From positions 22,586-86,585 of the forward strand of contig JAVVDU010000005.1 of assembly GCA_032251515.1 (NCBI GenBank): a stretch of DNA of 64,000 nt, read 5' to 3'. Position numbers and translations under genes: made by a program. The DNA is from Carthagonibacter sp032251515. Its GTDB lineage: Bacteria > Gemmatimonadota > Gemmatimonadetes > Palauibacterales > Palauibacteraceae. The notes below the pieces were generated by a model. The model had not been told where the DNA came from. It did no database searches and saw nothing but the letters and a program-made list of their open reading frames with translations. Shown here in pieces: positions 26,836 through 34,210 of the stretch; the stretch's first letter is position 1; the number at the start of each line of letters is the position of its first letter.

Positions 26836-27243
26836 GTGGAGATCCTGCCGGGACGGATGATCTACCTGGGCTACGGGAAGTTCTGGCGGTCGGACGAGAT
26901 CGTCGGTCTCCTGCCGATCGAGGAGGGCCGGGGGCCCGGCCGGCGCACCGAGGTGTGGGTCGCCACCAGGGAGGAGCCGATCGTGGCCTCCCGCTCCGAG
27001 CAGACGATCCTGGGCGACATGGCCGCCCTGCCGGACGGTACGTCCCGTGCCGCGGAGCTCCGCAGTGCCATCGGGGGCCTCGTGGAGGAGCTGGGCGACC
27101 TGCCCCCCGTGCTGCGCCGGCTCCTGAAGCGCGAGGGCGGGCTGGACGCCGACTTCTGGATCCGCCGGCTCCGCGCCCTCTCCGATCCCGGCACGGGGGC
27201 GGGCGAGGACGAGCCGCAGGAAGACCTGTTCGGGGAGGAGTGA
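26836..27243 (+). CDS. RemA/DUF370-like small protein with C-terminal extension
   Basis: A 135-aa protein starting at GTG 26836 just after GGGGAGGGACC. Residues 6-60 resemble the RemA/DUF370 fold: MIYLGYGKFWRSDEIVGLLP corresponds to the IGFGNIV...ISIVSP strand-turn, and RTEVWVATREEPIVASRSEQ to the RTRAVVIMDSDHVILSA strands, but the intervening LIDATYG segment is missing. RemA-type proteins are DNA-binding matrix regulators in Firmicutes. The extra 70 residues are helical (AELRSAIGGLVEELGDLPPV) with an acidic tail. The family assignment is mine by eye and moderate only. Diverges from maeB; a barrel gene follows after 49 bases. Confidence 0.55.
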   Translation: MEILPGRMIYLGYGKFWRSDEIVGLLPIEEGRGPGRRTEVWVATREEPIVASRSEQTILGDMAALPDGTSRAAELRSAIGGLVEELGDLPPVLRRLLKREGGLDADFWIRRLRALSDPGTGAGEDEPQEDLFGEE

Positions 27244-27292
27244 GCCGCGGGCGGGCGGAAACCCCCGTTCCGCTCGCCGGTATCTCCTCTCC

Positions 27293-29407
27293 GTGACCTC
27301 GCTCCCGCTTCCCGACCTCCGCACGCGGCGCGGCCGCCGCGCGAGCCGTGCGGCCTTCGCCGCCCTGGCCGTTCTCGCGGGGCTCACCGGGCCGCCTTCT
27401 CCCGCTGAGGCGCAGTCCCCGTCGGAGGCGCAGACTCACGGCCGCGACTGGAACGATCCCCGCACGCTCGCGCTCGTCCGGGCCGCGATCGACGCGCGGC
27501 GACACCCGTGGGGCGACAGCACGCTGGAGGCGTTCGACCTGTACGCCGAGGGCCGGGTCCACTACCTGGCCGACTTCGGCGGCGAGGCCGGCCAGCAGGC
27601 GCTGCGCGCCGACCGCATCGCGCTCGAGCTGCGCTGGCGGCGGGACGTCGGGTCGCTGCAGGAGATCGTCGGCCGGCGGTACTCCGAGTGGCTCCCGACC
27701 CGGATCCACTACCACATCGACCACCTCGCCCTCGTGGTCGACAACTACGGTGACCGCATCCGGATCGGCGAAGGAGACGAGGTGCGCGACGCCCCGCACC
27801 CGCTGGCCCCGCGCGCCCCGGAGATCTACGACTACCGCTTCGTCGACTCGCTGGCGATGCAGATCTCCGGCGTGTGGCGGACGCTGGCGCGCCTCGAGGT
27901 GCGCCCGAAGCGCCCGGGCGAACCGGCCGTCCTCGGCACCCTCGACCTGGACCGCCGCTCGCACGGCCTCACGCGGCTCGCCGTCACCTTCACCCCCGCC
28001 TCGTACGTCGATCCCCGGCTCGTCCACGTGTCCCTCGAGCTGGAGAACGCGCTCGTGGAGGGACGCACCTGGCTCCCGTCGGCGCAGCGGACGGAGATCC
28101 GCCGCCGCCTGGCGTGGATGGAGCTGCCGTTCGGGTCGTCGATCCGCACGAGCTTCCGCGTCCTGGAATACGACATGGCGCCCGCGCTGCGCGGCGGCGT
28201 GCCGCCCGGGCACCACGTGCGGGCCCGCCCGCGTCGGGACCTGGCGCGGTACGCCGGCTGGCGGACGCCCGCGCTGAAGGCGTGGCCGGAGGACGTACGC
28301 ACCGATTCCGTGCGGCTCGAGGAGGTGCGGGATGCCGCCCTGTCGATCGCGGGACGCCGCATCATGGAGGGCGGCGCGGGGACGCGGCTGTACGTCCCCG
28401 GCGTCTCCTCCGCCCTGCGGGTCCGCCGCGCCGAGGGGGTGTTCGCGGGGGCGGGCGTCCGGCACCGGCTGGACGGCCGGCACGAGCTGACCGGGCTGGC
28501 CGGATGGGTGTTCGGGCGCGAGGAGGGGTTCGTGCGCCTCGCCGCCTCGCGCCGGGCGGGCGACGCGACGCTCACCGCTTCGGGATACGTGAACGACCTC
28601 GCCGACGCCGGGCCGTTCCCGGCCGCCGCCGGCCTGGTGGCCAGCCTCGGAGCCCTGGCCGACGGTGACGACTGGACGGACCCCTACTTCCGCACCGGCG
28701 CCTCGCTGTCCCTGGCCGGCCCGCTCGGCCGGCTCGGGACGGGCGAGGCGGCACTCGCGGTGGAGCGTCACGACGGGGCCGCGCTGGAGCTCGACCCGCT
28801 CGGCGGCGTGGACGCGCGGCCGGTCCGGCCGATCGACGAGGGGACGGACCTCCTCCTGTCCCTCCGGCTGGAGCGGTACGCGGGGACGCTGGCCGGCACG
28901 CGACTCACCGCGACGCTGGCGGCAGACCTCTCGGCGGGCAGCGACTTCGGTTACACCCGGTGGACGGGCGAGCTGCGGGCGCTGCCGCGCGAGCCGGACG
29001 CCGCGTGGGCGTGGGAGGCGCGGGCCGGGCTCGGCGCCGGGACGGGCACGCTCCCGGCCCAGAAGCTGATCCTGCTGGGGGGCCGGGGCACGCTGCCGGG
29101 CTACCGGGTGCGCGCGTTCGGGGGCGACGCGGGCGGGTTCCTGCACGTGGCCGTCTCCCGGTCGGTGTGGCACCCCTGGGTCCGCGTGCGGGCCCTCGGT
29201 GCGGCCGGCTGGGCGGACGCCGGCGGCCCGGGCCGCGACGCCGCCGCCCGGTTCGGCGTCGGGCGGACGGGCGACCTGCGGACGTCGCTCGGCGGCGGCG
29301 TAGCCCTGTTCTACGACGTGGTGCGGGTCGACGGGGCGCGCGGCCTGCGGGACGGCCGCTGGGAGTGGATGGTGTCCGTGTCGCCGGCGTTCCGGGCGCC
29401 GCTGTAG
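27293..29407 (+). CDS. Outer-membrane beta-barrel protein with BamA-like C-terminal half
   Basis: A 704-aa exported protein (signal ends PSPAEAQ, about residue 41). The N-terminal 350 residues are periplasmic-looking and contain an Arg-rich linker (GHHVRARPRRDLARYAGWR). The C-terminal half is a run of amphipathic strands ending in F/L-rich WMVSVSPAFRAPL and includes the phrase LILLGGRGTLPGYRVRAFGG, reminiscent of the substrate-recognition loop region of BamA/TamA/FhaC-like (surface antigen D15) barrels. Likely outer-membrane insertion or transport of a protein or lipid; target unknown. GTG start at 27293. No POTRA domain is evident. Confidence 0.68.
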   Translation: MTSLPLPDLRTRRGRRASRAAFAALAVLAGLTGPPSPAEAQSPSEAQTHGRDWNDPRTLALVRAAIDARRHPWGDSTLEAFDLYAEGRVHYLADFGGEAGQQALRADRIALELRWRRDVGSLQEIVGRRYSEWLPTRIHYHIDHLALVVDNYGDRIRIGEGDEVRDAPHPLAPRAPEIYDYRFVDSLAMQISGVWRTLARLEVRPKRPGEPAVLGTLDLDRRSHGLTRLAVTFTPASYVDPRLVHVSLELENALVEGRTWLPSAQRTEIRRRLAWMELPFGSSIRTSFRVLEYDMAPALRGGVPPGHHVRARPRRDLARYAGWRTPALKAWPEDVRTDSVRLEEVRDAALSIAGRRIMEGGAGTRLYVPGVSSALRVRRAEGVFAGAGVRHRLDGRHELTGLAGWVFGREEGFVRLAASRRAGDATLTASGYVNDLADAGPFPAAAGLVASLGALADGDDWTDPYFRTGASLSLAGPLGRLGTGEAALAVERHDGAALELDPLGGVDARPVRPIDEGTDLLLSLRLERYAGTLAGTRLTATLAADLSAGSDFGYTRWTGELRALPREPDAAWAWEARAGLGAGTGTLPAQKLILLGGRGTLPGYRVRAFGGDAGGFLHVAVSRSVWHPWVRVRALGAAGWADAGGPGRDAAARFGVGRTGDLRTSLGGGVALFYDVVRVDGARGLRDGRWEWMVSVSPAFRAPL

Positions 29408-29449
29408 GCGGGGGCGGGGCGGGCGGCGGCGTCCTCGCGTCAAGAATAC

Positions 29450-29478
29450 TTGACTCGTCTTTTTACGAGTCGTAGTTT
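29450..29478 (+). promoter_or_regulatory. Strong sigma-70 promoter with operator-like palindrome in the spacer
   Basis: -35 TTGACT (29450-29455), exact 17-base spacer, -10 TAGTTT (29473-29478). Inside it is an inverted repeat GACTCGT (29452-29458) / ACGAGTC (29465-29471) with a 6-base loop, overlapping the -35 and spacer. The predicted transcription start (about 29485) is two or three bases before the ATG, so the message would be leaderless or nearly so. The stretch is the most AT-rich for several kilobases. Confidence 0.65.
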
Positions 29479-29487
29479 GTTGACCTG

Positions 29488-30648
29488 ATGAGCGAGAACC
29501 CGTTCCGCATCGGCGTCCACGTGTCGGGCCGCTACTTCACCGACCGGGCGGACGAGGTGAAGCGGCTCCGGCGCGCGATGCGGGAGCCGACCCGACTCCT
29601 CGTGCTCGGCCCGCGCCGCATGGGCAAGAGCTCCGCCATCGCCGTGGCGGCGGAGGGGGCGCGCAGGGACGCCATCCTGGTGGTCCGCGCGGACCTGTCT
29701 ACCGCGAGCACGCTCGTGGACGTGGCGAACCGGCTGCTCGCCTCCCTGTCGGCCCAGCGGGAGCCGTCCTGGCTGGCGAGGCTGGCCGGCTCCCTCGCCC
29801 CGACCGTCTCGCTGACCATGGACCCCGTCACCGGCACGCCACGAATCGTCTTCGGCGCGGAGACGCGAAGCGCGCCCGCCGCCCGGCAGCGACGCTCCCT
29901 CGAGGAGGTCATCGCGGCCCTGGCGGGCGAAGCGGCGGGTGGCGGGCGGGTCGCGGTCGTCCTCGATGAATTCCAGGCGATCGTGCGCCTCGGGGGCGAG
30001 GAGGCGGAGTGGCACCTCCGCGACCTGATGCAGCGCCACGCGGAGGTCAGCTTCATCTGCGCGGGTTCGGAGGTCTCCCTCGTCCACGAGATGCTGGGAG
30101 AGCACCGGGCGTTCTTCCGCACCTTCGAGCTGCTGCACGTCGGGCCGGTAGAGCCGGAGCACCTGGCCCGCTGGATCGACGCGCGCCTCGGCGGCGCCGG
30201 TGTCGAGTCGGACGGCGCGGGGGAAGAGCTCGTGGACTTGGCCGGACCGCGGACGCAGGACATACTCCAGGTCGCCCGGCACGTGTACGTCCGCGGGCTC
30301 GCGCGCGGCTCGGTGTCGGCCGCGGACGTGAGGCCCGCGCTGCTCGACGTGGTCCGCGAGGAAGACCATGTCATCCGCACCGTCTGGTCTGATCTCACCG
30401 TGAATCAGCAGAACGTGCTCCGCGCCGTCGCGTCCGGCGCAGAGCAGATCTTCTCGGCCGCCGTGCGGTCGAGGTTCGGTCTGCCGACCTCCTCGACCGT
30501 GGCGGCGGCCGTCGCCGCCCTGGAGAAGCGCGGGATCCTCGTGCGTGAGGCGGACGGAAGCGTCCGCTTCGACAACCCCTTCCTCAGGCGCTGGGTGGAG
30601 CGGGAAGCGGGAGGAGACGTGCTTCCCGTGGAGATGCCGCAGGACTGA
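29488..30648 (+). CDS. Orphan AAA/STAND-type ATPase with C-terminal winged helix
   Basis: A 386-aa protein of the prokaryotic/archaeal ATPase-2 class. N-terminal FxxR-like element (SGRYFTDRADEVKRL), Walker A GPRRMGKSS (41-49), Walker B VVLDEFQ (Asp160-Glu161), a sensor strand VSFICAGSEVS (187-197), then VEPEHLARWIDARLGG and a C-terminal winged helix (about 309-378: NQQNVLRAVASGAEQ, SSTVAAAVAALEKRGILVRE). Such proteins are ATP switches in regulation, plasmid/phage biology or defence; I cannot assign a role. No ribosome-binding site precedes the ATG because the promoter ends about ten bases upstream. Terminated by a hairpin; no partner gene. Confidence 0.82.
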   Translation: MSENPFRIGVHVSGRYFTDRADEVKRLRRAMREPTRLLVLGPRRMGKSSAIAVAAEGARRDAILVVRADLSTASTLVDVANRLLASLSAQREPSWLARLAGSLAPTVSLTMDPVTGTPRIVFGAETRSAPAARQRRSLEEVIAALAGEAAGGGRVAVVLDEFQAIVRLGGEEAEWHLRDLMQRHAEVSFICAGSEVSLVHEMLGEHRAFFRTFELLHVGPVEPEHLARWIDARLGGAGVESDGAGEELVDLAGPRTQDILQVARHVYVRGLARGSVSAADVRPALLDVVREEDHVIRTVWSDLTVNQQNVLRAVASGAEQIFSAAVRSRFGLPTSSTVAAAVAALEKRGILVREADGSVRFDNPFLRRWVEREAGGDVLPVEMPQD

Positions 30649-30697
30649 ACCGCGCCCCCGGTGGCGGACCGTATCCGCACTGCGGAACGAGATGGAG

Positions 30698-30731
30698 GCG
30701 CGCGGGGCGGCGGGGCGGCCGCCCCGCGCCC
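30698..30731. terminator. Hairpin terminator between convergent genes
   Basis: A 13-bp stem (GGGCGCGGGG-type arms, 30698-30710 with 30719-30731) and an 8-base loop between the ATPase stop and the 3' end of the PEP-repeat lipoprotein gene. Symmetric, so it can serve both strands. Confidence 0.6.
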
Positions 30732-30738
30732 GCCGACC

Positions 30739-31734
30739 TCAGAGCGCGCGCAGCGGCGGCCCGATGAACGGGGCGTTCAGCACGCAGGAGATCTGCTGGC
30801 CGGCCACGAGGATCCCGCGGACGTCGCCGCCGCCCCCGCCTCCGCCACTCGCCGCACCGGCTGCCGCGCCGGCGCCAGCTCCGATCAGCGTGCCCTTCCG
30901 GCCGCCGAAGATGCTTCCGAGGATCGCTCCCGTGATGGCGCCCTGCACCGCACGGCCCCCCGCGCTCGACCCGCCGCCCCCGGAGCCCACCCGCTGCAGG
31001 CGTGTCTCGGCGACGGCGGAGGCATCGATCGGGTAGGACTCGCCCTCGATCACGACCTGCGTGAAGCGGATCGACATGGAGCCGTTCCCGTCACGGTCCG
31101 GCTCCACGACGTCCACGATCTCGCCCTGCATGCGCGCCCCCGCCGGGATCACCTCGCGCCCCTCGGAGTCGAGGACGGGACGCGACAGGGTGGCGGTGAA
31201 GCCGTCTCCCGGACGGTTCCATTCCGTGCTGAGCTGCTGCTGGAGCCGCACGTCGAAGTTCGTCCCGGCGGGCGCCGGCGTGGACGCGGGAACCGGTTCG
31301 GGCGTCGTCTCGACCGGCTCCGGCGCCGGGAGCTGGGCCAGCCGCTCGGGCACCGGCTCGGGCGCGGGATCCGGGTCAGGTTCGGGCTCGGGTTCCGGTT
31401 CGGGTTCCGGTTGCGGCTGCGGCGCCGCCTCCGGCTCGGGCTCGGGTTCCGGCTCGGGGGCCGGGGCCGGCGCGGCCGCGTCCTCTCCCGCCGCCGCCGG
31501 TTCCGGCGTCTCCGGGAGCGGCGCCTCGTCGGGACGGCCCTCGTCCCGCAGCTCCGGGAGGGTCTCCGGCTCCGCGAGCACCAGGTTCAGCTCCCGGTCC
31601 ACCTCGCCGCGCCGCGCCTCCCACGCCTCGGCGGTCCCGTCCGGGCCCGCGTCCGCGCCGCACGCCGCCGCGAGAGCCGCGAGGAGCAGGACTCCTCCGG
31701 TGAGTGCGCCCTTCAGGCTTCCCGTGGCTCGCAT
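30739..31734 (-). CDS. PEP-repeat lipoprotein with glycine zipper
   Basis: A 331-aa lipoprotein (LAALAAAC, Cys25) with ATG 31734 after a GGAGGAG site. Residues about 80-150 are a rigid Pro-Glu-Pro repeat (APEPEPEPEPEAAPQPQP), a typical envelope-spanning stiff linker like that of TonB. Then a folded domain (FTATLSRPVLDSEGREVIPAG, GEIVDVVEPDRDGNGSMSIR) that resembles the C-terminal beta-domain of TrbI/VirB10-type proteins, and a glycine-rich zipper (AITGAILGSIFGG...GAGAGAAAGAASG), which often inserts in membranes. I infer an envelope-spanning protein; its partner is unknown. Confidence 0.68.
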   Translation of the reverse strand: MRATGSLKGALTGGVLLLAALAAACGADAGPDGTAEAWEARRGEVDRELNLVLAEPETLPELRDEGRPDEAPLPETPEPAAAGEDAAAPAPAPEPEPEPEPEAAPQPQPEPEPEPEPEPDPDPAPEPVPERLAQLPAPEPVETTPEPVPASTPAPAGTNFDVRLQQQLSTEWNRPGDGFTATLSRPVLDSEGREVIPAGARMQGEIVDVVEPDRDGNGSMSIRFTQVVIEGESYPIDASAVAETRLQRVGSGGGGSSAGGRAVQGAITGAILGSIFGGRKGTLIGAGAGAAAGAASGGGGGGGDVRGILVAGQQISCVLNAPFIGPPLRAL

Positions 31735-32234
31735 GTCGTCTCCTCCTGCCGTCGCTCCGTCTCGCCCATCTCTCTCACCCACGCAACCGGTCCAGGTTCC
31801 GGGATGTTTCGGAACGGGGGGTGAGGGGTGGCGTTCAGGGAGGAGTCCTGCCCGCTGCGCGCGGGTATCCGCGCGTACTCCTGACCGGCACTATCGATCG
31901 TTCTCTCCCCGGACCGGGCGGATCCAGATGAGCCTGGAGAAGGGGGACCCGCGAACGCCGGAGGACGGAGCGTCCCCGATCGGGCCGTTCCGTCCCATCC
32001 GCCTCTCCTGGCGCCGGGCGCGGCGCGGCAGCGGATCGCGCGACCGGACGGCCCTTCCATCCCCCGGGCAGGATCCCGCCTGCCACGGGCACGATTCCTG
32101 CTGACCTCCCCGGCTGCGGCCCCACATGGTGAACCCCCCGCGCGCCGGCTTCCGGTGCGGCGACGACCGCGATGGAGGCGGGATTTCCCCCGCCGTTCCG
32201 TAACGCGGCCGAGGTTTCTGTGTGGAGGTGCTTT
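31735..32234. other. 500-base non-coding divergent region
   Basis: Between the PEP-repeat lipoprotein (minus) and the accessory secreted-protein operon (plus). It contains a small hairpin (CGCGCGG-GTAT-CCGCGCG, 31858-31875) and, close to the operon, the GGAGG (32224-32228) that positions ATG 32235. A 58-codon open frame from 31928 lacks a ribosome-binding site and codon character. No clear promoter or RNA gene was recognised. Confidence 0.4.
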
Positions 32235-33455
32235 ATGTCGCTTCGTCGCCCCCCCCCCAGACCTGTAGAGGCGGGCCGGATCACGCCCGGCCGGGGAACT
32301 GATCCCCGCGCCGGTTCTTTCCGCCGGAGGCTCCCGAGTCCACTCGCCCGAATCTTCATGACGCTCATGGTCATGCCAGCCGTGATCGCCTTCTCCGGTT
32401 GCAGGGACGAGCCGACGGGACCGACTCCTTCCGCGGACAGCCCGACCGCCGGTCGGGACGCCGTGGCGAGCGCGGTCCATCCAGATCAGCTCGAACCGGT
32501 GCAGCGCGTGGCCCGGACGATCGCCATGGCCCTCGCGGACTCGGACGTCCGTACCAACCTGATCCAGCAGATGCGCGGCTCCGCGTACAACGAGCACAAG
32601 CTCGTGCTCAACCCCTCGGCCGCACGTGCTGCGGAGTCCTCTCTGACGCAGGCGGCGCGAAGCGCCTGCGGCGGGGCAACGTGCCTGGAGGAACTGCTGG
32701 TCAGCCTCGGATTCGAGGTCGACTTCTACGTGCCGTCGGAAACGCAGCGCCGGACGTGGACGGGTTCCGGTCGGTATCTCGTCGCGGGCTTGTCGGACCC
32801 GGACGCGGAGATCGCGCTTGCCTTCGACGCCTCCGGACAGTCGCGCTGGATCACGAGCCTGGACAACCCGGGGTTCGATGTGGTGCTGGTCTTGCATCCC
32901 GCGGAACCGAAATCGGAGACGGAGCGGACGCGGCAGCCCGAGGGCGCGACGATCGAGGATGCGACCGACCCACGCACGGAAGTGCTTTCCTCAGAGGCGC
33001 ACTTCCAGGTCTGCCCTGATCCTGAAGTGTGTGGCGGTGTTGGTGGCGGCGGTCCGCCCCCTCCCGGGTCTGACCCTCCCCCGCCCCCGGTGACCGGTAC
33101 CTTCGTCGAGAGGATCTTCGTGGAGTTCGGAGACGGAATCTTCGCCGGGGAACCAGAGATCTACTTCATCTCGGGATCGGAGTTCTCCGGGCCCCAAGGA
33201 TTTGTGTCTGCCACTCGTGATGTCAAGAAGAAACAGTGGGTTACCCTCAATCTCCTGATCACCACAGAGGAACCAGCTCTGCACGGCCCGATTCTCGCGC
33301 TTCTGTTCGAGAGCGACGGCGACTTTCTGAACGACGGCGATGACCCGAAGGGTGAGTCCGTACCCCTGATAACGGGGAGTGGTTCGTATCTCTCCGTGGA
33401 CCGTTTCAGGCAGAGAAACGAAGCAGTGTACGATGTGGCGATCACGTCATCGTGA
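32235..33455 (+). CDS. Exported lipoprotein of unknown function (CRDEPTGP tether)
   Basis: A 406-aa protein. Two starts are possible: ATG 32235, six bases after GGAGG, gives a 41-residue Arg/Pro-rich leader; ATG 32358 (MTLMVMPAVIAFSGC) gives a standard lipoprotein signal with Cys15. Either way the lipidated Cys is followed by R-D-E-P-T-G-P. The mature protein contains paired Cys (ACGGATC, CPDPEVC), a Gly/Pro hinge (GGVGGGGPPPPGSDPPPPP) and a C-terminal domain (TFVERIFVEFGDG...LYFISGSEF). No known family. First gene of a four-gene operon with an OMP, an M8 protease and a second lipoprotein; the 3' third is less GC-rich than its surroundings. Confidence 0.7.
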   Translation: MSLRRPPPRPVEAGRITPGRGTDPRAGSFRRRLPSPLARIFMTLMVMPAVIAFSGCRDEPTGPTPSADSPTAGRDAVASAVHPDQLEPVQRVARTIAMALADSDVRTNLIQQMRGSAYNEHKLVLNPSAARAAESSLTQAARSACGGATCLEELLVSLGFEVDFYVPSETQRRTWTGSGRYLVAGLSDPDAEIALAFDASGQSRWITSLDNPGFDVVLVLHPAEPKSETERTRQPEGATIEDATDPRTEVLSSEAHFQVCPDPEVCGGVGGGGPPPPGSDPPPPPVTGTFVERIFVEFGDGIFAGEPEIYFISGSEFSGPQGFVSATRDVKKKQWVTLNLLITTEEPALHGPILALLFESDGDFLNDGDDPKGESVPLITGSGSYLSVDRFRQRNEAVYDVAITSS

Positions 33456-33513
33456 TGCCTCGGAACCCAGTTTCTGCACATCGCCGGCACGCGGCGTGGA
33501 AGGAGTACAAGAT

Positions 33514-34167
33514 ATGGAACTGCGAGGACTGCGACGGCGGAGTATGCGCGTCGCTGCACTCCTGGGCACTGCTTGGGTCATGATGTTCAGTACGAGTGTC
33601 GCCCAGGAAATCGGTCGTACTTCCACGCGGACAACTCCCGAGATCGGGCTCGAACTCTGGGCGGGCAGGTCCCCTGAAGCTGGAAGTCCGAGTCGCTTCG
33701 CGGACGGAACCGGAGGATCATCGGGGCTTGGCCTTTCAGTGGCCCTGACACCACGATGGAGAGGACGGGTGGACCTGACCTTTGCCGACCAGGATCCGGG
33801 GGCCACTCTGTATCACGTTCTTCTCGGCGCGGACTACGAGCTGCTCCCGCCCGGGGGTCGCTTCGGAGTGCGGACCTACGCGGGCCTCGGTGCGGCGATC
33901 GTGGACGGTCCCATAGTGCGCGCCCCCTTGCAACCCGGTTCACAGGAAACATTCCCGCTGGAAATCAGCGAGCGCTGGTTCGAACTCGCCACCGGCCTGG
34001 AGGCCCACTACCGGGTGCACCGCTTCTTCGAACCGTTCGCGCGGGTTCGGGCGATGGTCGCCTTCCCGGGGGATGAAGTCGTGCAGTTCAGCTTCGAGGA
34101 CCCCGACGCCGGCGACGGCCCCCTGTGGAGCTTCCCGCTGCAACTCGGCGTCCGTGCGAGCTTTTGA
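33514..34167 (+). CDS. Small outer-membrane beta-barrel protein
   Basis: A 217-aa exported protein: signal peptide (VAALLGTAWVMMFSTSVAQ), then alternating strands (GLGLSVALTPRWRGRVDLTF, HVLLGADYELLPP, RTYAGLGAAIVDG) and a C-terminal Phe (LQLGVRASF), the classical assembly signal. Consistent with an eight-stranded OmpX/OmpW-like barrel of unknown cargo. ATG 33514 lies nine bases after AAGGAG; the open frame upstream to 33379 is out of character. Second gene of the accessory operon. Confidence 0.78.
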   Translation: MELRGLRRRSMRVAALLGTAWVMMFSTSVAQEIGRTSTRTTPEIGLELWAGRSPEAGSPSRFADGTGGSSGLGLSVALTPRWRGRVDLTFADQDPGATLYHVLLGADYELLPPGGRFGVRTYAGLGAAIVDGPIVRAPLQPGSQETFPLEISERWFELATGLEAHYRVHRFFEPFARVRAMVAFPGDEVVQFSFEDPDAGDGPLWSFPLQLGVRASF

Positions 34168-34210
34168 CGCACACTCCGCACTTCCCCTCCCCGGTCCGGC
34201 CTCTCCGGCC

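Noticed and set aside
31928..32104. 58-codon frame in the non-coding region before the accessory operon
   Set aside because: No ribosome-binding site before its ATG, no promoter, and biased composition; nothing supports translation.
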